From contig JBMOJB010000001.1 in the NCBI GenBank assembly GCA_049316985.1, forward strand, positions 26,633 through 90,632: DNA of 64,000 nucleotides, read 5' to 3'. Of this stretch, positions 1 through 7,898 are shown piece by piece. The stretch's first letter is position 1. Each line of letters starts with the position of its first letter. The position numbers and the translations under genes are program-made. The notes beneath the pieces were generated by a model. That model was not told where the DNA came from. It did no database searches and saw nothing but the letters and a program-made list of their open reading frames with translations. This DNA is from CANHEE01 sp049316985 (lineage in GTDB: Bacteria > Bacteroidota > Bacteroidia > Chitinophagales > Saprospiraceae).

Positions 1-148
1 TGCAAATATTTTATACGAAATCAACAGGCTTTAACAAAACAATAAGAGCTTTAGTTGTACCGCGAATGGTGTTCCCTATGATAACAAGGTATCAAATTGC
101 CGTATATTCAATTACCTGGCTTATAGTCAAAACGTCTTGAAGAAGAAT
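1..148. other. Window edge, no gene seen
   Basis: This stretch lies downstream of the lolA-like gene and runs to the window edge. I see no convincing open reading frame, hairpin or promoter in it. Confidence 0.5.
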
Positions 149-808
149 TTAGTTCGTTCTCAAATCCTCGACATGCACCCCTTTGTATTTTGCTGCATCA
201 AAGACAAATTTGCCGGCTTCAATTTTTTTGCTTGTATTCAGTTTGTTGATTGTTAAGGTAATTCTGGATCCATCCTTATTAAAAGTTTTCATCGAAACGA
301 TTTGATTGCTGCCTTTTTGGATAGCTACTTTGAATTTTGAATATTCCAGTTTTTTGTCCAGCGGTTTCACTTCTATATATTGAACACTTTTTCCTGCCTC
401 AGTTCCCGATGATCCCATATAATAAATAAAATTACCACTTTTATAAAGAGCCATCATTCCTTTGGGTGAAAACGCATTGGCATCGCCTTTGGTATTGGCA
501 TCGTTTATTTGCACTTCATTGTTTCTTTTAAGGTACAACCAAGAACTTTTCCCGTCACAAATAACTTCCTGTAATTCAAGGAGCACTCTGTATTTCTCAC
601 CCAACTGCCACATTTTTCCTTTTTGAACTTCTTTTTTGCCTTCAGCCGGTTCGATTGTTAGGGTAAAATCAGCTTCAATGCTTTTGTAGTTTTCATATTT
701 TTTTCTGGCTTTTTCCAGAAGGGCTTTGGCGGATGCGTCGCTTTTTTCTTGCGCAAGTAATAAAGAACAAAGTAAAAGGCTACTCAACAACAGCGTTATT
801 TTTTTCAT
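149..808 (-). CDS. lolA: LolA-like outer-membrane lipoprotein carrier protein
   Basis: 219 residues. A hydrophobic signal peptide covers roughly residues 1-19 and ends in LLLAQ. The mature part fits the LolA/LolB fold: an early 'YKSIEADFTLTI' strand, then alternating strands with 'YRVLLE', 'VICDGKSSWLYL' and 'ITLTINKL', matching the 'f.q......g....G.l.....' pattern of the family. The family carries lipoproteins across the periplasm from the LolCDE complex to the outer membrane. The gene lies 96 bases downstream of bamA on the same strand, so both may belong to one outer-membrane biogenesis operon. No lipobox is present, which suits a soluble periplasmic carrier. Family assignment is fairly secure. 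Whether it is the housekeeping LolA or a paralogue cannot be decided here. Confidence 0.8.
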   Translation of the reverse strand: MKKITLLLSSLLLCSLLLAQEKSDASAKALLEKARKKYENYKSIEADFTLTIEPAEGKKEVQKGKMWQLGEKYRVLLELQEVICDGKSSWLYLKRNNEVQINDANTKGDANAFSPKGMMALYKSGNFIYYMGSSGTEAGKSVQYIEVKPLDKKLEYSKFKVAIQKGSNQIVSMKTFNKDGSRITLTINKLNTSKKIEAGKFVFDAAKYKGVHVEDLRTN

Positions 809-904
809 CTATCTAATATTTTCTTCAATATTTTTGTATTCGAATCGCGGTAATAACGCTGACAATCAGAAAATAGTTCTTTGTCTTATGATTTTAAGTA
901 ATAA

Positions 905-3445
905 TTAATCCGGTTCGAAGCCAAGAATGATATTGAAAGTTCCTCTGTTTTTCAATGACGTGTCTTCAATTCCCGTTTTGTCAAAACCAATACCATAATC
1001 GAATCCTAATAATCCAAACATAGGTAGAAACACCCTAAGACCAAGTCCTGCTGATCTACGCAATTCGAATGGATTGAATTGTTTAATTGATGCAAATGCG
1101 TTTCCTCCTTCAACAAAACCCAGGACGAAAATTGTCGATTGTGGATTCAAAGAAATCGGATATCTCAATTCAAGAGCCATCTTATTGAAAACTGCGGCAC
1201 CATATTGCTGACCATTTTGGTAGTTTCCTGCAATGTCTGCCGGTTGGTATCCCCTTGAAGAGATAATGTCGCGACCGATGATTCCAATTTGTTGATTGTT
1301 CAAACCATTTCCACCGAAATTATATCGTTCGAATGGTGAAAGTCCAATATCCTTGTTGTAAGACCCTAACATACCAAGTTTCATCGAACTCTTCAAAACT
1401 AGTTTGCCGACGATTGTGGTGTACCAATCTGCATTAAAACGCCATTTGTGGTATTCTACCCATTTGAATTTTTCGGCGACCGGTAATGTTGAATAATCCG
1501 TTTCGCTTGATCTAAACAAAGAATAGGGTGGAGTTAACATCAAAGTCAATTGGAAATTTGAACCTTCTCGTGGAAACAAAGGGTCGTTTACAGAAGAGCG
1601 AGCCAAGGTTTGACGTAATGAGAAGTTGTTGTATGTTCCATCGGTTACTGCAAATTGGCCGATGCCACCACCTGATGTCCAGGCGGTAAGTTTCATACTT
1701 CTGATATCTGCTTCTGCACGATACACAAAGTTATCATCCGGCTTTTTCAATCTTGATCCGATAGATATATTTCCACCGGTCTGTGTGATTTTATTGGATT
1801 CAATTCCATTGCTGTTGAATGCACCATAGTTAATCAAACTTCTAAATCCACTTACAGTCAATGAAGTAGCTTTTTTTCCGCCCAACCAAGGTTCTGTAAA
1901 CGAAGCATTATAAGATTGGAAGAATTTTCCATTCGTCTGTCCACGGATCGAGAACTTCTGCCCATCACCTTGAGGCAGCGGGCTCCAGGTTTCACGGTGC
2001 ATAATGTTTCTGGCTGAGAAATTATTAAATGATACACCGAGCGTGCCAATAATTCCGCGGTTGAATCCACCCCAACCTGCTGAAAGTTCCAATTGGTCTG
2101 CAGGTTTTTCTTCCACGCTATATTCAATATCAACGGTGCCTCTCTGTGCATTGACGGGTGTATTAATGCCTAATTTCTCTTGGTTGAAGTAACCCAGGTT
2201 GATGATTTCACGTTGAGAACGGATGATATCACTCCGGCTGAATTTTTCACCCGGTTTGGTGCGCAATTCACGGCGAATCACGTGTTCGTTCGTTCTGTCA
2301 TTACCTTTGATAGATACTCTGTCGATTGTAGCCTGCGGGCCTTCGAATATTCTTAATTCGATATCAATCGAATCTTTGTCAATAGCAACCTCTACCGGAT
2401 CGACATTAAAAAAAAGATAACCATTGTCCATGTATAACGAACTGACGTCGCGACTGTCCTGGCTATATCTTAATCTGTTTTCCAACAGTTCGTTATTATA
2501 AATATCTCCTTTTTTGATGCCGAGTACATTATCAAGGAGTGTGTTGTCGTAGATTGAATTGCCTTTCCATGCTAAGCTTCTGAAATAATAACGGTTGCCT
2601 TCGTTGATATCAATATGAATTTTTACATCTTTCTTTTTGACACGCCAAACGCTATCATTGATGATTCGGGCATCCCGATAACCTACTTTGTTGTAGTATT
2701 TTATTATTTTCTTTTTATCTTCCTGGTATTCTTTATCCAGGTACTTTGAAGCGGAGAAAATCCTTGCCTTGCGCTTGGTTTTTTCCATCTGTTTTCTCAA
2801 TTTGGCAGAAGTAACGTTTTGGTTTCCAGAATAAGAAATATTCTGAATTTTAACCCGCCTGTTTCGTCTGATATCAAACACAAGTTGAACAGCATTGGTA
2901 GCCTGTTTGTCAATATCTTCTTTGATTCGTACATCTGCGTCGAGATATCCCTTGTCGATAAAATGTTTTTTGAGGGCCGTTGATACTTCTACCTTTGTAT
3001 TTTCGGTGACGATAGTGCCTTTGTTCAGCATTTTATTGATGATGGCATTCACATCATCATGTTGACTTTTCTTTAAATTTTTGAATGAGTGCTTGGAGTA
3101 TCTTGGACGTTCTTGCACTGCGATTTCTAAAAAAATGACATCTCCTATGGTTTTCTCTTTATAGATTTTAACATCAGTAAACAGTTTCAATTTCCAGAGG
3201 GCCTTCATTGCCCTTGGGATATCACTTCCCGGAAATCGAATTTTATCGCCTATTTTGAAGCCTGCGATGTTGATGAGGGCGTTTTCATCTGAAAACTGAG
3301 CACCGGTAACCCTGATTCCCCCGATTTCGTACTCGATAGGATCTTTGTATTCGGCTGTAATTTCAGTTTGTTGCGCATGTATGCAAACAGGAGTAGAAAG
3401 GAATACGATTAGCAGTAAATATATATAACGTTTAATTTTAAACAT
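905..3445 (-). CDS. bamA: BamA, outer-membrane protein assembly factor
   Basis: 846 residues from the preferred start at 3445, where MFKIKRYIYLLLIV begins a clear signal peptide ending near HAQQ. An upstream in-frame ATG at 3496 would put 17 polar residues in front of the signal and is less likely. The first half shows the POTRA series ('GIRVTGAQFSDENALINIAGFKIGDKI', 'VKIQNISYSGNQNV', 'IDRVSIKGNDRTNEHVIRREL'). The second half is the Omp85 barrel, with 'SVEEKPADQLELSAGWGG' at the junction and 'LGLRVFLPMFGLLGFDYG' near the end. BamA inserts beta-barrel proteins into the outer membrane. It follows uppS by about 93 bases. The protein ends in GFEPD rather than the usual terminal aromatic residue. 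Confidence 0.96.
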   Translation of the reverse strand: MFKIKRYIYLLLIVFLSTPVCIHAQQTEITAEYKDPIEYEIGGIRVTGAQFSDENALINIAGFKIGDKIRFPGSDIPRAMKALWKLKLFTDVKIYKEKTIGDVIFLEIAVQERPRYSKHSFKNLKKSQHDDVNAIINKMLNKGTIVTENTKVEVSTALKKHFIDKGYLDADVRIKEDIDKQATNAVQLVFDIRRNRRVKIQNISYSGNQNVTSAKLRKQMEKTKRKARIFSASKYLDKEYQEDKKKIIKYYNKVGYRDARIINDSVWRVKKKDVKIHIDINEGNRYYFRSLAWKGNSIYDNTLLDNVLGIKKGDIYNNELLENRLRYSQDSRDVSSLYMDNGYLFFNVDPVEVAIDKDSIDIELRIFEGPQATIDRVSIKGNDRTNEHVIRRELRTKPGEKFSRSDIIRSQREIINLGYFNQEKLGINTPVNAQRGTVDIEYSVEEKPADQLELSAGWGGFNRGIIGTLGVSFNNFSARNIMHRETWSPLPQGDGQKFSIRGQTNGKFFQSYNASFTEPWLGGKKATSLTVSGFRSLINYGAFNSNGIESNKITQTGGNISIGSRLKKPDDNFVYRAEADIRSMKLTAWTSGGGIGQFAVTDGTYNNFSLRQTLARSSVNDPLFPREGSNFQLTLMLTPPYSLFRSSETDYSTLPVAEKFKWVEYHKWRFNADWYTTIVGKLVLKSSMKLGMLGSYNKDIGLSPFERYNFGGNGLNNQQIGIIGRDIISSRGYQPADIAGNYQNGQQYGAAVFNKMALELRYPISLNPQSTIFVLGFVEGGNAFASIKQFNPFELRRSAGLGLRVFLPMFGLLGFDYGIGFDKTGIEDTSLKNRGTFNIILGFEPD

Positions 3446-3538
3446 TGCTGTTAAATATGGTTTTAAAACTTGATTGTGTCTGTTAAGTGAAGTCAAAGAG
3501 AATTTTTCCCAGTGAAAGGTTGTATCTTGTGAGGCTGC

Positions 3539-4291
3539 TTATTTGATTTGCTCGCTGGTCTTGCCAAATCTTCTTTCCCTATGTTGGAAATCCAAAATAG
3601 ACGCATAGAAATCCTGCTTCTTGAAGTCCGGCCAGAATGTTTCTGTAAAATAGAATTCTGCGTAGGCCAATTGCCATAAAAGGAAATTACTGAGTCGGCG
3701 TTCGCCGCTAGTGCGAATCATCAATTCTGGATCGGGAATGTCATGAGTGCAAAGTTCTTTTTCAAATACTTTTTCATCAATATTATCTGATTGGAGTTCG
3801 CCAAGTTGTATTTTTTCTGCGATAGATTTGACAGCGTGTAATATTTCCCATTTTGCGCTATAATTCAGCGCCAGTACCAAGGTCATTCTGCTATTATGCC
3901 TTGTTTTTTCAATTCCATCAGTTAGTGCTTTCAGGGTTTTTTTAGGGAGGCGGCTCAGGTCGCCAATGGCCTGCAAACGGATGTTGTTTTTATTGAGCGT
4001 TTCAACTTCATTGTAAATAGTTTGTACAAGAAGCGTCATCAAGGCAGTAACTTCCGTGCTGGGTCTACTCCAGTTTTCTGTTGAAAAAGCATAAAGGGTA
4101 AGGTATTCTACACCTATTTCTGCGGCAGCTTCTGTAACTTCGCGAACGGAATTTACACCGTTATGGTGGCCAAAAACCCTGGGTTTTCCGCGCTGTTTGG
4201 CCCAACGGCCATTTCCATCCATTATTATTGCCACATGTCGTGGCAAACGGGAAAGGTCTAACTGAGATTTAATGTCAATATTATCTGCCAT
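3539..4291 (-). CDS. uppS: Undecaprenyl diphosphate synthase
   Basis: 250 residues, the usual length for cis-prenyltransferases. The catalytic Asp25 sits in 'IIMDGNGRWAKQRG'. 'YAFSTENWSRP' and the C-terminal 'RTSGERRLSNFLLWQ' are further family signatures. The enzyme condenses isopentenyl diphosphates onto farnesyl diphosphate to make the C55 lipid carrier for peptidoglycan and surface-polysaccharide synthesis. Its start overlaps the end of dapA by 11 bases, a sign of translational coupling. bamA follows directly, giving a cell-envelope operon order common in Bacteroidota. Confidence 0.97.
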   Translation of the reverse strand: MADNIDIKSQLDLSRLPRHVAIIMDGNGRWAKQRGKPRVFGHHNGVNSVREVTEAAAEIGVEYLTLYAFSTENWSRPSTEVTALMTLLVQTIYNEVETLNKNNIRLQAIGDLSRLPKKTLKALTDGIEKTRHNSRMTLVLALNYSAKWEILHAVKSIAEKIQLGELQSDNIDEKVFEKELCTHDIPDPELMIRTSGERRLSNFLLWQLAYAEFYFTETFWPDFKKQDFYASILDFQHRERRFGKTSEQIK

Positions 4292-5201
4292 TACCTGATT
4301 TTGCCACTACTTTATCTACTTCTTTTTTTAATTCATCATAATTTGTACCCACTTGAGGTACCAGCGGCAAGCGAAGTTCATTTTCGATGATTCCCAGCTG
4401 ATGCAAGCAAGCTTTGATGCCGGCAGGATTATTTTCAATATACAACCAGGGATGAACGGCTAAAGTTAGGTTGTTGAGGCGTTGTGCTTCTGTGAAATTT
4501 CCCTTCAACGCTTCTCTCACCATTGTTGAAAACTCGACTGGAAATCCATTCGCAATCACGGAGATTACTCCCTGTCCACCAGCTCCTATTAGGGGCAAAG
4601 TAATCGGGTCATCTCCGCTTAATACAAGAAAATCTATCGGTTTATCTTTTAGAATTTCCATGCATTGCACGAGATTTCCGGATGCTTCTTTGGTTGCCAT
4701 AAATTTTTCATGACCATGTGCCAATCTAAGGGTAGTTTTTGCACTGACATTACTTCCGGTTCTGCTTGGTACATTATAGATGATGATCGGAAGTGGAGAA
4801 GCATCTGCTATTTGCATGTAGTGCTGATAGATTCCCTCTTGTGAAGGTCTATTGTAGTTAGGGCTACTCGAAAGTACAGCTTCGTAACCTTCCAGTTCTT
4901 GCTGATAAGCAGAAAAGCGCTCAATACCTGAGGCAGTATCGTTGGATCCGAATAAGCCGGCTACCAAGGGCAATTTGCCGTTGTTTACTTTTTTGGTGAA
5001 ATTAAGAACAGCTTTACATTCCTCAAGGCTAAGTGTTATCGATTCACCGGTCGTGCCCAACGAAACTATATAGTCAACGCCATTTTCTTGTGAGACATGA
5101 TGAATCATTCGCTCAAGACCTTCCCAATCTATAGATTTATTCGCTTTGAATGGCGTTACAATGGCTACACCAGTTCCTTTAAATTTTGACCAACGACTCA
5201 T
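4281..5201 (-). CDS. dapA: 4-hydroxy-tetrahydrodipicolinate synthase
   Basis: 306 residues, a full-length (beta/alpha)8 DapA. Visible active-site elements are the 'GTTGES' loop (Thr50, Thr51), Tyr142 in 'YNVPSRTG', and the Schiff-base Lys171 in 'ATKEASGN'. The enzyme condenses pyruvate with aspartate semialdehyde, the entry into the diaminopimelate/lysine branch that feeds peptidoglycan. It overlaps the upstream DUF6913-like gene by 23 bases and the downstream uppS by 11 bases, so the three genes are almost certainly co-transcribed. Confidence 0.97.
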   Translation of the reverse strand: MSRWSKFKGTGVAIVTPFKANKSIDWEGLERMIHHVSQENGVDYIVSLGTTGESITLSLEECKAVLNFTKKVNNGKLPLVAGLFGSNDTASGIERFSAYQQELEGYEAVLSSSPNYNRPSQEGIYQHYMQIADASPLPIIIYNVPSRTGSNVSAKTTLRLAHGHEKFMATKEASGNLVQCMEILKDKPIDFLVLSGDDPITLPLIGAGGQGVISVIANGFPVEFSTMVREALKGNFTEAQRLNNLTLAVHPWLYIENNPAGIKACLHQLGIIENELRLPLVPQVGTNYDELKKEVDKVVAKSGNGR

Positions 5202-5733
5202 GTTTCTGGTTTATCTTGTTGAGATAAAAATTAATTTGATGCAACAATGTTTTCATGTCAGTTTTGCCGTTCATATCTATTCCGAGATCCATCTCTTGAT
5301 GATAAGTCGATATTACACCGGTTTTAAACTGTCCTTTGCTCAATGCGGAGATATAATCAAGGCACAATATGTCTTGAAAATACAAAGCATAGTATACATC
5401 AAAGGGCTGTTTTAAAAAATCGTAAACAGCAGCCACTTCTTTTTTGGGAATGTAAAACCAATTTAGCTCTTTCAAGTTGAAATGAGGATATGGCAACCCT
5501 TCATGTGGCAATTTATCGTTGAAAAATGCAAGTAGGCGCACTTTTTTGCCTGAACTGCGCAACTCTTCAGCTAGCTGATTGACTGCATTTATATTTGCAG
5601 AAGTACTGGCATCAAATAATATACCTATGGTTTTGCTTTCCGTTGGGCTTCTACGAACTCTTTCAAATAGCATTTGCTCTTTTTTGAGCTGCTTTTTGAA
5701 AAAGTACAATTTTATCTTATTTATCCAATCCAT
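5179..5733 (-). CDS. DUF6913-like conserved protein
   Basis: 184 residues, cytosolic, with no signal peptide or membrane segment. The N-terminus is a basic amphipathic helix ('KIKLYFFKKQLKKEQ'), followed by a Rossmann-like alternation: 'KTIGILFDASTSANINAV', 'GKKVRLLAFFN', 'VYYALYFQDILCLDYISALSKGQFKTGV'. This pattern matches an uncharacterised family that sits beside dapA in Bacteroidota genomes (DUF6913, assigned from memory). It overlaps dapA by 23 bases, so the two are translationally coupled. The function is unknown. Conserved placement suggests a role tied to lysine/diaminopimelate or envelope synthesis, but that is inference from context only. Confidence 0.75.
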   Translation of the reverse strand: MDWINKIKLYFFKKQLKKEQMLFERVRRSPTESKTIGILFDASTSANINAVNQLAEELRSSGKKVRLLAFFNDKLPHEGLPYPHFNLKELNWFYIPKKEVAAVYDFLKQPFDVYYALYFQDILCLDYISALSKGQFKTGVISTYHQEMDLGIDMNGKTDMKTLLHQINFYLNKINQKHESLVKI

Positions 5734-5920
5734 TTTTACAATTGAAAGTTGAAAATTGAAAGTTGAAAATTATTAAACAGTTGAAAGTTGTATGCTTGCC
5801 GGTAGGCAGGAAAGTTGAAAGTTGAAAATTATCAAATAAAAACCTACCCGAAATAAGGGAGAAGTTACATTTAGCCGAAGGCAAATAAATAATTTTCACT
5901 TTTCACTTTTTAACTTTCAA
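5734..5920. repeat. Intergenic heptamer repeat block
   Basis: The gap between accA and the DUF6913-like gene holds runs of the 7-bp unit TTGAAAG/TTGAAAA (about 5744-5830). They are interrupted by GCTTGCCGGTAGGCAGG, which has an imperfect inverted CCGGnAGGC core. Inverted copies of the heptamer type (CTTTTCACTTTTTAACTTTC) lie at about 5896-5921, so the transcript could fold back on itself. The same type of repeat recurs near 9.63, 14.6 and 26.7 kb. Confidence 0.7.
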
Positions 5921-7000
5921 TCACTCCTGGTCTTCGTCTTCATACAATTCGACATCTTGTCCTTGGGCGATGGCTTCGTTGTAGTGTGTTTCAGCGGAAG
6001 CAGAAGAGCCGGATTTTTTACTTTTGGGCTCGCTTTCGCTTTCAACGGTATATTCACCCATTGCAGCGTATTTTTGAATTCTTGCGTTTACGAGGTCATC
6101 AGTGTCCTTGAATTTAACCTCTGAAAGTGTTTTCAGGATATGATCTTTCAGAATTTTTGCCATCAATTCGGGATTGCCATGAGCACCTCCGACCGGTTCT
6201 CTGACGATGCCATCAATTAATTTATTGTTGTACATGTCATCAGCGGTCAGTTTTAGCGCATCCGCTGCCTGCTCCCTGAAATCCCAGCTGTGCCAGAGAA
6301 TGGAGGAACAAGATTCAGGAGAAATAACAGAGTACCAAGTGTACTCCAGCATAAATACTCTGTCGCCGACACCAATTCCAACTGCTCCCCCGGAAGCGCC
6401 CTCACCTATGATATAACATATGATAGGAACTTTTAATTGTGCCATTTCGAAAAGGTTTCGGGCAATTGCTTCCGCCTGACCTCTTTCTTCAGCTTCCAAT
6501 CCGGGAAAGGCACCCGGAGTATCTATTAATGTTATGACTGGGAATCCGAATCGCTCAGCCATTTTCATAAGGCGCAATGCTTTGCGGTATCCTTCAGGAT
6601 TGGCCATTCCAAAATTGCGATACTGTCGCATTTTGGTATTGTTTCCTTTTTGATGGCCGATGATCATAAAAGTTTTTCCGTCAATATCTCCAAGTCCACC
6701 GATGATTGCTTTGTCATCAGCAATATTACGATCGCCGTGCAATTCTACGAAATTCGTGCACATTTGCTCGATGTAGAACAGCGAGTAAGGTCTGTCGGGG
6801 TGTCGGGAGAGCTGTACTTTTTGCCATCCACTGAGGTGAGCATATATTTCGCTGCGCTTGGCTTTTATTTTTTCCTCCAATTCAGTGACAGTATCGGTCA
6901 CATCTACTTCTCCTTGTATGCCTACCTGTTTAATTTTTTCCAGTTGTTCATAAAGTGCTTCAAGCGGCTTTTCAAAATCTAAAAACATAGTTGTAGACAT
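5921..7000 (-). CDS. accA: Acetyl-CoA carboxylase carboxyltransferase subunit alpha
   Basis: 359 residues. The core matches AccA: 'LDFEKPLEALYEQLEKIK' at the N-terminus, 'RHPDRPYSLFYIEQM', 'FVELHGDR', 'PVITLIDTPGAFPGLEAEERGQAEAIA' and 'IGEGASGGAVGIGVGDRVFMLEYTWYSVISPESC' in the crotonase-like fold. With AccD it transfers the carboxyl group from biotin to acetyl-CoA in the first step of fatty-acid synthesis. The last 40 or so residues ('SESEPKSKKSGSS...YEDEDQE') form an acidic, Ser-rich tail beyond the usual end. No accD lies beside it, as in many bacteria. Confidence 0.97.
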   Translation of the reverse strand: MSTTMFLDFEKPLEALYEQLEKIKQVGIQGEVDVTDTVTELEEKIKAKRSEIYAHLSGWQKVQLSRHPDRPYSLFYIEQMCTNFVELHGDRNIADDKAIIGGLGDIDGKTFMIIGHQKGNNTKMRQYRNFGMANPEGYRKALRLMKMAERFGFPVITLIDTPGAFPGLEAEERGQAEAIARNLFEMAQLKVPIICYIIGEGASGGAVGIGVGDRVFMLEYTWYSVISPESCSSILWHSWDFREQAADALKLTADDMYNNKLIDGIVREPVGGAHGNPELMAKILKDHILKTLSEVKFKDTDDLVNARIQKYAAMGEYTVESESEPKSKKSGSSASAETHYNEAIAQGQDVELYEDEDQE

Positions 7001-7130
7001 GATAATTACTTATTTAGAATGAAATATTAAATAAAATAGGGGACAAATATGAGCAAAAAGTAAGCAAAAATACGAAAATAGGTTAGACTGATTAGCAAAA
7101 TGAATTATTTTTTAAATATTTATAAATAAA

Positions 7131-7162
7131 TTTGCATGTTGCAAAATGTAGTTGTATCTTTG
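7131..7162 (+). promoter_or_regulatory. Promoter of tRNA-Asp
   Basis: TTTG at 7131-7134 and TATCTTTG at 7155-7162, separated by 20 bases, fit the Bacteroidota -33/-7 consensus (TTTG and TAnnTTTG). The tRNA begins 27 bases after the -7 box. Confidence 0.75.
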
Positions 7163-7188
7163 CATCGCTTTTGAAGAAAAGTGCATTT

Positions 7189-7265
7189 GGACTGGTAGTT
7201 CAGTTGGTTAGAATACGTGCCTGTCACGCACGGGGTCGCGGGTTCGAGTCCCGTCCGGTCCGCCA
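7189..7265 (+). tRNA. tRNA-Asp (GTC)
   Basis: The gene folds into a full cloverleaf. The acceptor is GGACTGG with CCGGTCC (one G-U pair). The anticodon stem is CGTGC/GCACG around loop CTGTCAC, with anticodon GTC at 7223-7225. The T-arm is GCGGG-TTCGAGT-CCCGT. The CCA end is encoded (7263-7265). It stands alone with its own promoter and terminator. Confidence 0.97.
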
Positions 7266-7267
7266 AC

Positions 7268-7304
7268 AAGCTCATAGAGATTCGTCTTTATGGGCTTTTT
7301 TTTT
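7268..7304 (+). terminator. Rho-independent terminator of tRNA-Asp with TTCG loop
   Basis: A 13-bp stem (7268-7280 with 7285-7297, two G-T pairs) is closed by a TTCG tetraloop at 7281-7284 and followed by a run of nine Ts starting in the stem end. UUCG loops are exceptionally stable, so this should be an efficient stop two bases after the CCA end. Confidence 0.9.
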
Positions 7305-7726
7305 GGGTTAAAACCCAAAGTTGCAAAAGGATCGAGCCGATGGTACTTTTTGTTGATGAATTTCAATCCATTAACTTTTGTTAAGTCCCTACTTTCGAAA
7401 TTAGTGGGTAGTGTCGCCACTGCAGGGAAAATTTACTGAATTGCTGAGCCATGTCACATTCGGCAGGTGGGGCACAGAAGGGCTTTGCAGAATCCAGGAT
7501 TTTAATCACAAAGGCTTGTTTCAACAGCAGCTGGATCTGAAGATATACAATAACAAAGATTTGAATCATGCAATTCCGTCTTTTGAAATGAATATAATGG
7601 CCGTACTTTTTCTCGATGTAGTGATGATCCTAGCGTTGTTTTCTGGATTGAAGAGGTTGGGGCAGAGTAGAGATTGAATTATAATAAAAATTAATTTTTG
7701 CACTTGCCTTTTATTTCAACGAATAG
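7305..7726. other. Gene-poor stretch after tRNA-Asp
   Basis: About 420 bases without a convincing gene. An 88-codon frame at 7411-7677 has no recognisable domain, composition typical of chance, and a short hydrophobic run near its end (MAVLFLDVVMILALF). The position just behind a tRNA and ahead of an antitoxin-like relic suggests decayed accessory DNA, but no integrase, attachment-site duplication or transposase fragment can be seen. Confidence 0.4.
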
Positions 7727-7734
7727 TATTTTTG
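7727..7734 (+). promoter_or_regulatory. Promoter -7 box before small antitoxin-like ORF
   Basis: TATTTTTG matches TAnnTTTG. A TTG at 7704-7706 lies 20 bases upstream and could serve as the -33 element. The ORF starts 26 bases downstream. Confidence 0.5.
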
Positions 7735-7760
7735 CAAGAAAAATTTAAAATTGTTCTTTT

Positions 7761-7895
7761 ATGAAAATATATACCCTTGACGAAGTACAAGATGAATTGC
7801 TTGGAAAGATTGGTACACCTGAACGTGACCGCTTTGAGCGAGCGCTTTTGAAAGAATTAGCCATAAAAAAAGTAAAAGGTGGAAAGCCGAAATAG
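7761..7895 (+). pseudogene. Truncated N-terminus of an XRE-type antitoxin
   Basis: A 44-codon reading frame beginning MKIYTLDEVQDELLGKIG and continuing 'TPERDRFERALLKELA'. The opening matches the N-terminal extension of Bacteroidota XRE/HigA-type antitoxins, which typically read M-K-x-Y-(T/S)-L-D-E-V...GTPERD...E, followed by a helix-turn-helix. Here the frame ends in KKVKGGKPK and stops before any HTH, so it is either a decayed antitoxin or a peptide using only the toxin-binding part. No toxin gene is beside it. It has a plausible promoter. It stops just before the converging glycosyltransferase gene. The family link is from memory and moderately sure. Confidence 0.5.
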
Positions 7896-7898
7896 CCC

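Noticed and set aside
7208..7420. 70-codon minus-strand frame containing GTRTRDPVRD
   Set aside because: It is the antisense reading of tRNA-Asp and its terminator, a classic false gene.
7411..7677. 88-codon plus-strand frame after tRNA-Asp
   Set aside because: No recognisable domain, no promoter box and no conservation signal; treated as gene-poor DNA.
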